Shown in pieces: positions 1 through 13,176 of a stretch of DNA of 64,000 nucleotides; within the stretch, counting starts at the first letter, position 1; every line of letters begins with the position of its first letter. Made by a program: the position numbers and the translations under genes. The notes below the pieces were generated by a model. It was not told where the DNA came from. It did no database searches and was given only the letters and a program-made list of their open reading frames with translations. Source of the DNA: Xanthoparmelia taractica (taxonomy: Eukaryota > Ascomycota > Lecanoromycetes > Lecanorales > Parmeliaceae); NCBI GenBank assembly GCA_033085395.1, contig JANQBS010000163.1, positions 27,541 to 91,540 on the forward strand. The letters run 5' to 3'.

Positions 1-474
1 ATCTCCTTAATAAGATACCGCTGCCCAGCCATGCCACCCCACAGTTTGGGGGCATATTGGGGGTGATGTTTGATCGCATTCAGCAACTGATGTTACTGGG
101 CATTATGTATTGACTTCTCGTTCGATTTGTTGTATTTTGTCTTACTTCAAGAGCAACAATTGGATCTCCTGTTTTTCTTCCGAATGACACAGCTGCAGCC
201 TGCAGCTTACCGCTGTGCGTCAGCAACAAGTGGGGTTTGTAGATCCCAAATCCTGCAGCTGCAGGAAACCTCTTCTGTCTCCTTTTCACGACCTGGATCT
301 TCGAAGTGGTGTTCACATCTGTCACTCCATTTCTTTGTACTCGTTTCCTAGAAACTCCAACCAGGCTGCACAGCCTTGAATATCTGGAAAAGAGTAGTCA
401 AGATGGAGATGAATTATGATGAAAATGTACGCTATATCTGTTCGTTACTTACGTACAGAAAACTGTTTGTTCAC
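1..474. other. Upstream region of MFS gene
   Basis: No gene is recognised here. The short open frames on both strands have no recognisable protein features. The stretch contains two GC-rich palindromes, an 8-bp-arm inverted repeat at 191-207 and a 16-bp perfect palindrome at 251-266, both built on the core CTGCAG. They lie about 210-285 bp upstream of the likely start codon of the transporter gene, so a promoter role is possible but unproven. Confidence 0.5.
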
Positions 475-2378
475 ATGCTCATGCAACCACAGACGCTGCA
501 TCAGCTCGAGGAGGAACTTCACGTTCGAATTGTACCCGGTACAGAAATTATGACAGATGTGGGCAGCCATCATTTTGTCAAGTCCTCCGATCGAGTACTA
601 GTGCCACAGCCAAGTGATGATCCTCATGATCCGTTGGTGAATTACCCTTTGATCGTGCAAGATCGATATGACTGGTTCGGACGAAGCAGTTGAGCTGACA
701 AGATATAGAACTGGAACACCTTTTGGAAACTCTCCACGTTGACATGCGCAACTTGTGCAACGTTTGTTCAGGGCATGGGTCCGCTTTCCCTCGCCCCCAT
801 GATACCCTATCTGATCGAGGCATTCGGTTCAAACTTGAACGATGTGATTCAATTCACCGGCGTTGCTATTCTGGTGCTCGGATTTAGCAACTTCATATGG
901 TACGCTTTACAGCCTGGTCTATCCGTTTCATGATCTAGGTTTTGATTAATGATAGGGTCCCGCTGAGCACATCCTTCGGCCGCCGACCCGTCTATCTCGC
1001 ATCGCTCTTGATATGCTTTGGCAGTGCCATTTGGAGAGCCAAAGCTCAGACCTATGGTAGCTTCATGGGAGCATGTGTGCTCAATGGCATTGCAGCCGGT
1101 CCGGCTGAGACCATTCAGCCGAATGTCATTGCTGATGTGATGTTCTTACATGAACGAGGAACGTACCAAACGCTTTACTTTGCGTTTTATTTCGGCTCTC
1201 TTATGGTTTACCTCTTCATCCCCTCCGACAGAGGTCACGCTCATGGGTTTTAGGTTGGACCTATCATCGCCGGTCCTATGGCAGAATACTCTGGATGGCG
1301 CAATTTCTGGTGGCTGAACGTTGGTCTAATTGGCGCTACGTTCATCATGTGCCTTTTCGGCTTTCCGGAAACAAAGTATCACCGCATGCATGCCGATGAG
1401 ATCCACAACGTAGCCTTGGGAAAGATAGACGGGTCCTCCGGAGAGAAGACTACGATTGCCACGATAGAAGGATCTGATATAGAGAAGGTGACCTCCCCGG
1501 AGCTTGCTGATCTTTCTCATGCGGCCACCGCCCAACGAGACCCGTGGCTCCGAAAAGGTCGGCCAAGCAAGCAGCAATTCAGGCTCTTCCAACCAAATGC
1601 GCATCCCTTCAAGAGCATTCTACTAGACCTTTGGATCCCATGGAAGCTTTTCGCCTTTCCCATCGTTGAATTTGCGTCCTTCGTCGTATCATGGAGCGCG
1701 TCATCGTTCTTGACGCTGAATCTTACGCAATCCCAAGCCTTCGCAGCACCACCTTACAATTTCAAACCACTTACCATCGGCTTTTTCAATTTTGCAATAC
1801 TTGTTGGTGCCATACTTGGTTTGGTCACAGCGGGACCTTTGAGTGACTGGATCAGTATGAAACTTACCAAAAGAAACAACGGCATCCGAGAACCGGAGAT
1901 GAGGCTACCGACAATGATCCCTTACGTTGCTATCATGATAATCGGCAACTTCTTAGTTGCCTTTGGCTGGCAGCAAGGCTGGGATTGGAAGGTTAGTGTC
2001 TGACATGTGGAATTTTCACGAGTCAAAAAAGGAGCACGATAACGGCTAACCTCACACTCCTAGCCGATCGTAATAGTTGGCTGGACATGTACTGGCATTC
2101 AAGTCGCAGCTCTCCCTGCCATCGCCTCCACTTACGCAATCGACTCCTACAAGCCCATTTCCGGTTCCATATTTGTAAGCATTACAGTCAACAAGAACCT
2201 TTGGGGTTACGGATTCTCAAAATTCATCAATACTTGGATTGTCGAGAAGGGATATGTGCCGCCAATCATGACGAACATGTGCTTGATTACGCTGTGGTGC
2301 GTCTGTGGTATTATATTCTGGGTATGGGGGAAAGAATTTCGGACCTGGACAAGAAATAGCAAGGTACACCATATGTAG
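475..2378 (+). CDS. MFS transporter, HOL1-like (DHA1 type)
   Basis: Plasma-membrane major facilitator transporter. Five exons fit: 475-636, 709-899, 956-1205, 1254-1991 and 2064-2378, with introns of 48-72 bp. The start reads PGTEIMTDVGSHHFVKS and then DDPHDPLNWN, a signature I associate with fungal transporters related to yeast Hol1 (cation and polyamine uptake). Further hallmarks are the TM2-TM3 loop STSFGRRPVYL, the helices around GPAETIQPNVIADV and GPIIAGPMAEYSGWRNFWWLN, a long acidic central cytoplasmic loop at about 1390-1610, and a second bundle ending in IIFWVWGKEFRTWTR. About 12 membrane helices are expected. The ATG at 475 is chosen because relatives have only some 10 residues before the LEEEL motif; ATGs at 403 and 409 are in frame. 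The true substrate cannot be read from sequence. Confidence 0.85.
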
Positions 2379-2796
2379 AAATTTGAGGTAAAGGTATAGA
2401 CTTAAGACAGGCCGGTGAGCTAGATGTGCGCAGTTCGAGTGTGCACAAGTGAGTGTAGGTGACATATCCCAGAGTCGCTTACTACCTGCCTGTTGTCGCA
2501 ACTGTTGGTTGCTTTACTGCGCGACGAAGCGAGGTGTGTGATAACTGATAAGGTCGATTACGATAGGGCTGATTTACGCGCTAGCGTCAGAAGCGGCTAA
2601 TGGAAGTTGATATACTACGCGCGATCATCATGTAAACAGTGCTTCTGGCACTCAAACAAACCTCCCAGTGAACACCCACCCCTACCAATTCCATTCCTTC
2701 ACCACGTAAACCATCTTGTTGGCCTCAAAATGAAGGTATCGCACTATTGAAGTCATTTACTTTCCAATACGCACATCAAATCCACACGCGCCCACA
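2379..2796. promoter_or_regulatory. Intergenic region, TOP2 promoter and 5' leader
   Basis: No gene is visible. The region separates the MFS stop codon from the TOP2 start and must hold the TOP2 promoter and 5' leader. An ATG at 2730 is followed within a few codons by a stop, so it would be a very short upstream ORF if transcribed. A clear TATA box was not seen. Confidence 0.4.
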
Positions 2797-5700
2797 ATGG
2801 ATTCTCTCATGTCGGACTCGGTGTTTAACGATGAGGATATTTCAGATGACTTTGCGCCTACAACGGTAATACACACCAAGGCTGGACCTCTTCATGGTGT
2901 TGGGATGACTGACTTGTATTTGGCGCGTAGAAAGCCAAAGCAAAGCCTAAAGCAGCCGCCAAACCCAAGGCTGACCCAAAGCCCAAAGCTGCTCCGAAAA
3001 AGGCTGCAGCCCCTAAGGCCGCGTCAAAGAAGATGGCACAGACCACATTAAAGCCAACAAAGAAGCGCCCAAAACCGGACACTGAAGATGAGGATTCAGA
3101 GGGCGACCCCTCATTACACGACGACTCACTCCTCTCCAACACCCCTCCAAGTGCGAAGAGACCGAAGAAGGCGCCCGGGTCCAAGAAGATGGGCGCGAAA
3201 CCTCTTCGTGAGGTCGAGAACGAGGCTATAGCCCAGGCCATAGACGCTTCCATGATGATGGACGGCGTAGACGAGCCAAAGGCAAAGAAGGGATCTAAGT
3301 CGACAGAGACATACCAGAAGGTAAGGAGCTTTGATTGTGAACAATGTGTGGGAGTGCGGGGCTTATGGTGTTGCAGCTCACTCAACTCGAACACATAGTC
3401 AAGCGCCCAGACACATACATTGGCTCTGTCGAAGCTCAGGAGAAGCACATGTGGGTGTACAATACTGAACAAGAATCGATGGAGATGAGATCAGTCACGT
3501 TTGTGCCAGGTATCTACAAGATTTTTGACGAAATCATCGTCAATGCAGCAGACAATAAGCAACGAGACAAGAACATGGACACCATCAAGGTTACGATCGA
3601 TCGAGAGAAGGGCGAGATCAGTGTTTTGAACAACGGACGTGGTATTCCAATCGAGATTCATGAGAAGGAGCAAATCTATATTCCAGAGATGATCTTTGGT
3701 CATCTTCTCACGTCTTCGAACTATGATGATGATCAGGATAAGGTCACAGGCGGCCGCAATGGTTACGGTGCTAAGCTTTGCAACGTTTTCAGCACCGAAT
3801 TCACCCTAGAGACTGCAGACTCTAAAACCAAGAAGAAGTACACCCAGACGTGGACCGCCAACATGAGCAAGATGGGCAAGGCCTCAATTACGTCGAACAA
3901 AGGCGACGACTATACGAAGATTACATTCACTCCTGACTTCCGGAAGTTCAAGATGCAAGGTATAGACAATGATCTGGAAGCCTTGATGAAGCGCAGAGTC
4001 TACGATTTAGCGGGCACTAGCAAAGGCGTCAAAGTCTGGCTGAATGGTGAGAGGATCAAGATCAATAGCTTCAAAAAATACATGGAGATGTATACCAAGG
4101 CCATCAAGAAGGAGAGAGGCGATGAAGCAGTCAATGATGCTTCTGAGATCATCACAGAAAGCCCAGATGTGAGATGGGAAGTTGGGTTTGCGGTGTCAGA
4201 CGGGACATTTCAGCAGGTGTCTTTCGTCAACTCAATTGCTACGACTTCCGGCGGTACCCACGTTAACTATGTCGCGGATCAAGTCTGTACGAAGCTCCTA
4301 GAGATCGTCAAGAAGAAGAAGAACAACAAGGCCGCATCTCTCAAAGTCAGCCAGATCCGGAACCATATTTTCCTCTTCGTTAATTGCTTGATCGTAAATC
4401 CAGCATTCACCTCACAGACCAAAGAACAATTAACCACCAAGCATAGCCAATTTGGCAGTAAATGCAACGTGAGCGATCAATTTCTTAAGAAGATTGCAAA
4501 AACAGAAGTCGTTGCCAATATCCTGCATTTCGCAGAGCAAAAGGCAGACCAGATTCTCAAAAAGAGTGACGGTAGCCGTCGCAATCGTATGGACAATCCC
4601 AAGCTCACGGATGCCAACAAAGCTGGCACCAAAGATGGATACAAATGCACGCTCATCTTGACCGAAGGAGACTCGGCCAAAGGTATGGCGATAGCGGGTC
4701 GATCTGTTGTCTCTGCCGATTTGTTCGGTGTGTATCCTCTCCGGGGCAAATTGCTCAACGTACGGGATGCTCCAGTCGATCAAATTGCGAAGAATGCCGA
4801 AATTCAGAACATCAAGAACTTCATTGGGCTTAAACACAAGACAACGTACACCGACTGCAAGAGCTTGCGTTACGGACATCTCATGATCATGACTGATCAA
4901 GATCACGATGGGAGCCACATTAAGGGCTTACTCATCAATTTCCTCCAAGTGCAGTTCCCCAGTCTGCTCAAGATCCCGGAGTTCCTAGTCGAGTTCATCA
5001 CGCCCATTGTCAAAGCATACAAGGGCGATCCGAAGAGACCCAAGCAGGCCGTGACTTTCTTCACTATGCCAGAGTATGAGGCATGGAAAGAAGACCACAA
5101 AGCTGAACTGCACAAATGGGAACACAAGTACTACAAAGGGTTGGGGACAAGTACTACGGAGGAAGCTCAGGTCTACTTTCGAGATCTGGATAAGCACTTG
5201 AAAGAGTTTCATACCATGAAGGAAAGCGAGGTTGAACTTATCGAGCTTGCATTCTCGAAAAAGAAGGCAGACGAACGGAAGGAATGGCTTCGCCAGTTTA
5301 AGCCTGGAACCTATCTTGACCATTCGGACAAAGTTGTTTCATATACCGACTTCGTCAACAAGGAGTTAATTCTTTTCAGCATGGCAGACAACATGCGGTC
5401 CATTCCCTCTGTTGTCGATGGTCTGAAGCCCGGACAGCGAAAGGTCCTCTACACCTGTTTCAAGCGCAACCTCAGAAAAGACGTGAAGGTTGTTGAGCTT
5501 GCAGGGTCCATCTCTGGTCTTACTGCCTACCAACATGGTGACGCTTCTCTTCAAGGCACCATTGTCGGCCTTGCGCAGACCTTCGTTGGATCGAACAACC
5601 TCAACTGCCTTGAGCCTAGTGGCAACTTTGGCAGCCGTCTTCAAGGGGGCAGTGACTGTGCCAGCGCCCGTTACATCTACACACGTCTCTCGCCTTTTGC

Positions 5701-8177
5701 CAGAAAGGTCTTCCACGCGTCCGATGAGCCGCTTCTGACCTACAATACAGATGACGAGCGTACGATTGAGCCTGAAGTCTATGTTCCCGTAGTCCCAATG
5801 GTTTTGATCAACGGTGCAGACGGTATCGGCACTGGTTGGAGCTCCTCAATCCCTAACTATAATCCTGAGGACATTGTTGAGAATCTAAAACTCATGATGG
5901 CTGGCGAACCTCCGAAGGAAATGACTCCCTGGTTTCGAGATTTCAAAGGTACTGTAACCCGCATGGGGCCTGACCGATACAAGTTTAGTGGAGTTATTAG
6001 ACAGACAAGCGATAACGAGGTCGAGATCACCGAGCTGCCGGTGCGCATGTGGACCCAGGACTTTAAGGACAGGATCGTCGACATTATCAAGGCGGAGAAG
6101 ACACCCTCTTGGATCAAAGACTATGATGACTACAACACGCACAAGGATGTCCATTTCGTCATCAAGATGGATGACAAACATATGAAGCTTGCACTTGAAG
6201 ATGGTTTGGAAGAGAAATTCAAGCTAACAAAGTCAATTGCCACATCCAATCTGGTAGCTTTCGATCCGGAGGGGAGGATCACCAAATACGCGACTGTCGA
6301 GGACATTTTAAAGGAGTTCTACGGTATCCGTATCAAGTTCTATGAGAAGCGAAAGGTAAGGTCCTTCTGTTTTCGGTCTTCAGCGCTGTTTCTAACTTCA
6401 GTAGGCCTACATGCTGTCTGAGTTGCACCGTGAGCTTGAGAAATTCACCAACCAGGCACGCTTTGTTCAGATGATCATCGACGGCAAGCTGGTTGTCTCA
6501 AAGAAGAAGAAGTTGGTATTGGTACAAGAGCTCAAAGAAAAAGGCTTCAAGGCGATGCCCAAGAAAGCCGACGCCATCAAGGAAGGAGAGCTTGCGCCTA
6601 TTGCAGATAATGACGAGGAGGAAGAGGAGGAGGACGCCCAGACTGGTGCGGCTGCGTATGAATATCTCCTCGGCGTAAGTTCAAGACCTGACTTGGAAAA
6701 AGCGGTATCTAATCCTAACTTCTGACAGATGCCTATCTGGTCGTTGACCAAGGAGCGTGTGGAAAAGTTGCTGAAGCAGGTCGGTGATAAGGAGATTGAG
6801 ATCGACATCCTCATTAAGCTCACTAAAGAGGATCTATGGACGAGGGATCTTGATGACTTTCTCGCCGAGTGGAGATTCCAGCTTGATGACGAGGCTAAGC
6901 GCCAAAAGAAAGTCGCCAACATGGGTCGCCGGGCCTCTAAGAAATTGAACATTGCCGGCGGTGTAGCCGGTCGAAAGCGTAAGAATGACTCGGACGATGA
7001 CGACTTTGATGTTGCGCCTGTCAAAGCCAAGAAGCCTGCTGCGCAGAAAAAGGAGGTCGGAGGCCTGCTTTCTTACATGATGCCGGAGACCAAGACTAAG
7101 ACTTCGCCAAAATCAAAAGCTAAAGCTCGGACGGTTACGCAAAAGGCTGCGAAGAAGGCCTTGGATATGATATCGACATCAGCTAGAGGACAAGATAAGG
7201 ACGACGTGTGGATGAATGTGGACGGTTCAGGCTCGGACGTGCCAAAGGTCACGAAGCCCAAAGCAGCTCCTGCCAAAGCAGCTCCTGTCAAAGCGGCTCC
7301 TCCAACAAAGAAAGCGGAACCGGCGCCCAGGAAGGCCGACTCGGATGACGATGAAGAGGCAGACGAGGAGATCATACGTCCTACTGCTAGTCGTAGACCT
7401 CGTGGCGCAGCTACCAAGCCCATCTCATATAATGTTGACGATTCGGACTCTGACGGCAATGATATGCTGTTCGATGTTGGCAAGATGGTCAAAGGTATCG
7501 ATACAGCTTCTGTACCTGCAGAAAAGTCTCGACCCTTATTCTCGGCTTCAATGTCTCGTCCCGGCAGCAGTGCTAGCCTCCCTAAGAAGTCCGCCTCTTC
7601 AAAGCCGGCTGTCGATATTGATAGTGACGATACCAACTATTCGAAGCTCGCTCCACCAACGACGAAGAAGGGACCAGCGGTCACAGCAAGGAAGACGATC
7701 TTGTCCGACGACGATGATGACGACTCCCTCGATGACATGATAGCTGTCCCTCCCAAAGCCTCCAAGCCAGCCCCAAAGACCTCCGCCAAACCCGCACCTA
7801 AGGCCAAAGCTCCAGTTCCAGCTCCAGCGAAAAAAGCCACAAAAGCCGCCGCTCCTCCCCCTCCAGAGCCCAAGAAGATGCCCCTGAGCCCGGCAGCAAA
7901 GGCCTATGCGGCAAAGAAAGCCAAGGCAGAAAAGGCCGTGCTGGAAACTCAAGCTCTATCAGAAGACGATTTGGAAGGCATCGCCAATGAGATCCTGGAT
8001 GATAATGATGATGATGAGGAGGAGGATGCGGAGGATGCGGGTGGTCCGGTCGGGCGCCGACCGGCAAGGCGGGCGGCCTCTGCGGCGCCGAAGAAGAAGT
8101 GGGTCATTTCGGACGATGAGGACGAGCTGGAGGAGGAGAGCACGATGCAGTTTGATGACGGCGACAGCTATGATTGA
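2797..8177 (+). CDS. TOP2: DNA topoisomerase II
   Basis: Nuclear type IIA topoisomerase that passes one duplex through a transient double-strand break, needed for chromosome condensation and segregation. Five exons (2797-2865, 2931-3320, 3377-6355, 6405-6674, 6729-8177) give 1718 aa in one frame. The order is: Lys/Ala/Pro-rich N-terminal extension of about 150 residues, GHKL ATPase (GRGIPIE; GGRNGYGAKL near residue 278), QTK loop (SQTKEQL), TOPRIM (TEGDSAKG with Glu583; DQDHDG with Asp660/662/664), then the breakage-reunion domain with catalytic Tyr919 in SARYIYTRLS. The last 480 residues are a low-complexity Lys/Ala/Asp/Ser-rich tail, typical of eukaryotic enzymes and expected to be a phosphorylated regulatory region. 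The start at 2797 is the only ATG giving the acidic MDSLMSDSVF opening. No damage is visible. Confidence 0.97.
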
Positions 8178-11100
8178 GCGGAGGGCGCTACGTGCGCTTT
8201 CTACAGTCTAGAGGAGACAGCGCGTTATCATTTTATTTTTCTTTGTCGCTATCCATTGAGCAGCAATGGATTGAATCCTGTGATCAGCAGTCACTTTTAT
8301 TTTTGCGCTGGATTTGGCGTTCAGCGAGTCATACATATTGAATATTAAGCGTGTTTTGCGGGGAGGCGCCCATCGGATTTACTACATGCATGCCTATTGG
8401 ATTTACGATATGCCGATGGACAGCTTCATTTTTTCATGGATTTTCTCTCGTATGCGTGGGAAAAGAGGATTCTATGCCGAGAGTGAACGCAGTAAGTAAT
8501 CGGTTATCTGAATCCTACCTAGACTTACTATCTACGTCTTTCATTGCCCTTCCTTGCCGCATCCCCTCTCTCCTCTCGTAATAAGTCAGATAGAGTAGAG
8601 TAGAGTAGAGTAGAGTAGAACTACCTTACAAAGAATGTCCCGTGTCGTTTTGGCAGATGAGATGCAAAGAGTCATGCTCCCTCCCGCCCATCAAACCTGC
8701 ATAGCAGAAACACGGACCATCTATACAAAACGAGACAAGGTCCGAATCCCTTTTGCCGTGCACCCAGTGGCATGGGAATACAATACCACCCAACGCCTCA
8801 GCGCATCACCCAAAAAAGGGGTGTTACCGCCGCGCGGGCGTCCATTATTATCATCCTCTTCAAACGATGCCCGACATTACCCATCATGTGAGGGCTCCAT
8901 TACGTCTTTGCATCTTTCCCGACACAAGAAAAAGGAGAAGAATAAAAAGAAATTTGCCAAAAAAATAATCTCGACGAATATTCTCAAAAAGTCCTCTCGC
9001 ATTGCGCACCCGCACGTCAAATTTTCCGATACGATAATCTTGCGACTCTGCCCGGGCCAAGAGAAGGGGAAAAAAAGCGGCAGGGTGCATGTACCAATGT
9101 ATTTCCCAGGCTGCCTGCCCCCTCTCGGTCGCTCGATCCGAAAGGAGGCCCGTTCTCCGGTGCCCAGACAGGTCCCGTAACCAGAGTCCCACCACACCCT
9201 CAGGGGGAGGCCCTTTCGCACGGAGCATTTCGCGGCCCCACGCATTTGTGGAGAACGCATCGATGATCCTTCTCGGTCGATCACTTGCCTTGCTTGTCGA
9301 TCGTAGCCGGCGCTTTTCGAGTACTCGGAAGATTCCGAAGGGTGGTGCATGATGGAAAGGTAGGGTTCCTGTTAGCTGGTCCTCGAAGATGAGAGGGGAA
9401 GACGCAGGGTGCATACGCATTAGATGGACGATGAGCGTGCGTTGTCGATCTTTAGGTTGCGAGTATCTTGGTTAATGATGATGTGGCGATGCTGTGGGGA
9501 CGGAACGAACATGTACGGCCACCAATGGAGTCCTCCGATTACTTTGACTCCCCCGTAGGTTGTTATTGACATTGATTGGACGGGCGTGACCGATTCTGCA
9601 TAATATACGAGGTACGTACCTAGTTCGAGGGTTTCGCAAATTCTGATTGGAAGTGTAAGCATCAGAGCTGCAGGGTCTTAACGCTGAGAGCTCTCGGGTC
9701 TGAAAAGTTCAGAGGCTGAGAACAAGTGAGGGCCGCGTGGCGGTTTTGGGAGGCTTAGGCGAAGCCTTGGTAACTAGCGGACAGAGAATAAAGACTGGAG
9801 GACCATATGGACTTAGCTGCCGAAATTGGATCAGGTGCCTCTTGGCCTAGCAATATAAGGTCGACGGACCTGACCTCATCGGAAGGCAATGAACCAAGCC
9901 GTGGAGAGACATTGGCTACTTGAAGAGGGAGTTGAGACGTCGGCTATGTCATTTTCGTTGGCAGCATGTTCCACTTGCACTTTTGATTCTAGCTGACGCT
10001 CTGGCGACCAGAATGCCATTCCTGAGAGGCTCAATACATATCCGCATGGGCTTTGGCTCGTCGCCGTTAGCGAGTTTGTCACAATCTACCATCCTGATGG
10101 AACAGGCTCCGGTGCATTTCAAACAAATGATGATTGATGGTGCCAGGGAGGGTTCGTTCGGAAAACTGGACAATAAAACAATAGCCAAAGGCCTTCTTCC
10201 CAGCCTTCTGGAAAATTTGGGAAGTCACAATGCTGCAAAGGTCCGTACAAGATGTGCGTGGTAGCGTTGGGGGTATCCTCTTTCATGCAGAAGGCCAGTG
10301 GCATCCAAGATCCAAAGGCTTGTGGCGAGACTGTCGCTAATGACCCAGGGCCCTGGCTACTGAAGAGGGGACGGGTAAGCACAGTAGCTGAAAGCCCTAA
10401 ATGGAAATACGGTGAACGTGGTGAAATTTGTGCGGTTTGATGATAGCGGCTTCAACCAGACAATTCAAGTTGTAGCTGACGTTGTAGAGTATGCTCACTG
10501 TAGAGCAGAATGATGACCTCTGCAGTAGTCAGGCCTTTCATGATTAGGCATATGTGCATCGAGTTCCTATTAGCAAATTCAGGCCAGAGATCACGTTCGC
10601 TTTGTCCCACCTGTCTCGGAAGCAGTAACCTTCCGTGACCCCTGTTCTATCTGCGCCTATCCTGCAGCCAGCATCACCTTACCATACTGACGTTCACGAT
10701 ACTGAAGAACCTCCACTCACGGCAGACATAGGTATCCGGTGTTAGCAAAATTTCCAGAAGGTCAGCTAATATTTCGGTCTAAGTATGACCACTATCAAGT
10801 CGCCTTTTCAACCCCGATGATACTGCACAATCCAAAGCTACATGTCAATTTCCTCAGACGAGCACTAATACTACGTACCAAGACATGTCTAAGCTCACGG
10901 GCCCGGATAGGCACTGAGGAACACACGCCAGCGTACCCTGACAGTAAGCCCTCCGTTAGAGGTTTATTCTAGCGCGATGTGTTGATTAAATTGCCCGAAA
11001 AGTCGAAGGAAAGCCGCCCGATTGTGTTCATGCTCGTTTGATGAAAAGGTAGGACAAAAGACCGAGCTCGAGCGTGACCTAGATTATAACTTTACGTACA

Positions 11101-11743
11101 TTTGACAGTACTCATGTTGTCGATAAAAGAATCCCAGGTCTCCGCTAACTCAGAAACAAGCGGGCGTCTCTGCGATAGAATTAGCCATTTGCGTTTCACC
11201 GCCAGTCTCTTGCCGTCGTCTGGCTGCCTCGATAGAGCCCAGATTCAGCGCTAAATCAGACCCACCGCAGCGTCAACACAAACGGACGCAAATCCGCCGG
11301 AGCTCTCACCTCCATCGATTTGATCCTGCATACTGAGGCAGGGATTAATGGTAGTGCGCCAGACTCTGCATCAAGATCAACAAAGAGCCGCGGTTGGCGG
11401 TCTGCGTCTGATGCTTCCTATATTCTCTAGCATCTCGTTTCAGAAAAGGCATTGAAAGCTAGCTTCTTCAGTCAACGGAGTCGTGCATCTGCCTTTGGCT
11501 TGTTGAGCGGTGGCCTTTGTGGTTGAGCTGAGTGACTGGGCACAGGCCCTAGTGTTTTCTCAGAGGACATATTAGAGGCCGAACCCACCGTCGAATTCAA
11601 CTCCAATCGATTATTCAGGAATACAGCCTTCATATTCCTAAAACACCTCTTCGCATTTGGCTCCTAGACCGCTTACCAAATTCAGACCCAAACAGTGACC
11701 GAGACATTCCACATTTTCGAGCCACCCCTTTCTACACGCAATC
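8178..11743. other. Long geneless stretch between TOP2 and APSES gene
   Basis: About 3.5 kb without a supportable gene, unusual in this gene-dense window. Open frames exist at 8635-9180 (+) and 8877-9420 (-), but they overlap, are full of simple runs such as poly-Lys, and show no domain. A GTAGA pentanucleotide repeat sits near 8590-8618. The distal part may be a long promoter and 5' leader for the APSES-type gene, as is common for fungal developmental regulators; a non-coding RNA or decayed gene is also possible. Confidence 0.4.
8588..8619. repeat. GTAGA pentanucleotide microsatellite
   Basis: The unit GTAGA is repeated about five times in tandem downstream of TOP2. It is a simple sequence repeat with no coding context. 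Confidence 0.8.
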
Positions 11744-13176
11744 ATGGTTCCTGTTGCATCGCTCCTCAACCCAATGCCATCTTCCTCGGAACGCTTTCGG
11801 GACTACCCTTCGCCCACCTTTAAGGACCCAAAGCAGTCATCGCCATCTTTAGCACCACCTAAGAAGCAGAAAATGTCGAAAGCAGCAGCGACATTTGTGA
11901 AAGGCAAGCCAAAGGGCGACGTCAACTATCCTCCCTTTGAGATTCAGGATGAGGTCACGGCAGCAGAGCACTTGAAGTTCGATGTCCAGCCAGTTGGCCG
12001 CATCAAAGAGTACCCCAAGCGCATTCCATACAACAGCGAAAAGAAGACCTTTCAACAGAAGACGGGGATGGATGGGTTTGAAGGTATGTGCCGCCATTTC
12101 AGCAGCCAGCATGGGAGAGAAGCTTACCCATGATCCTCAGTCTATCAGTACACCTTCAGAATGCCAGACGACACTCGAGACAAGGATGCATATACTGTAA
12201 TGTGGGATTACAATGTGGGTTTGGTGAGGATCACGGCGTTTTTCAAGAGCCTGAGGCACACGAAGGTATGTAGATCTTCTCTGGCCCGTTGTAAGTCACC
12301 AGGCTTACATCTCGCGTCAAGACAATGCCGGCGAAAGTGATGACCGCAAATCCAGGCCTCCGTGAGATATCCCACAGCATCACAGGTGGATCTATCTCCG
12401 CACAAGGTATGCCTTACCCCATTCCCGACAGAGACTGTCTCAATTAAGTTGAATTAGGATACTGGGTGCCATTCGAGGCGGCCAAAGCAGTGGCTGCGAC
12501 GTTCTGCTACAAGATCAGATACGCATTGGTGCCTGTTTTTGGACCCGACTTTGTCTCCATGTGTCAAAAGTTTGACGATTCGTCCCCTCCAAGCTTGGGT
12601 GTCTGCGCGAGTATCATCCAGCGGTGTGCCGAGGCCGCGACAGCCAGCCAGGCGCAATCTAGAGAATCATCTGTGGCTGTAAGTCCTCGTACACTGACTA
12701 CTTGGCCTCCAAAGTCGTCAGGGTCCAAATCTGCTAAAACAATGGACGTGGAGAGTGGATATGGTACCGACTCCGATCGTAGTGAGAAGTACCCAGGCTC
12801 CCCTGACTCGCCTAGGAGCATCGTATGGACTCCAGTGAACACCCCCCAATTGACCCACCTGGAGACATATCGATTCCTGCAACAACCACCAAGGAATGTG
12901 ACTTCAACCCCTCGTGGTCTTGACGTCCCTCCAAGCTCACGCATCAAGCGGATGACCAATACAAAGCGAGCGATACTGGACAACGAAGAGACTTCTGAGG
13001 CTGAGGGATCCTCGGACCACTCTTCGACAGACGCTCCTGCATCACCCAAGCGAAGGAAGATCTCTCCAGCAATGACACCCGAAATTGGAGCAGCGTGTTC
13101 CTTGATGGATCTAAATATGGCGGATGCGACACTTGGAGAGATAAAGGGGTTGAAACGTCGTCGAGCTTCAGCTTAG
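11744..13176 (+). CDS. APSES/KilA-N DNA-binding domain protein (Xbp1/Bqt4-like)
   Basis: Four exons (11744-12083, 12141-12265, 12322-12406, 12458-13176) give 422 aa, all junctions in phase. Residues about 65-210 form an APSES/KilA-N fold: FEIQDEV, then TVMWDYNVGLVRITAFFK, NPGLREISHSITGG, and GYWVPFEAAKAVAATFCY. This arrangement matches the Xbp1/Bqt4-type branch of fungal APSES proteins better than StuA or Mbp1/Swi4; no ankyrin repeats follow. The C-terminal half is Ser/Pro-rich and probably disordered, with basic clusters (SPKRRK, LKRRRASA) that could be nuclear signals. Bqt4 of fission yeast has a C-terminal membrane anchor, and none is visible here. The likely role is a nuclear DNA-binding regulator or chromatin-organising protein; targets are unknown. 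Confidence 0.82.

Noticed and set aside
6467..8143. Antisense ORFs opposite the TOP2 tail
   Set aside because: These are mirror frames of Ser/Lys/Asp-rich codons in a well supported exon.
8635..9420. 181-aa (+) and 178-aa (-) ORFs downstream of TOP2
   Set aside because: They overlap on opposite strands, have poly-Lys or poly-Phe/Leu runs, and show no conserved motif; chance openings are likely.
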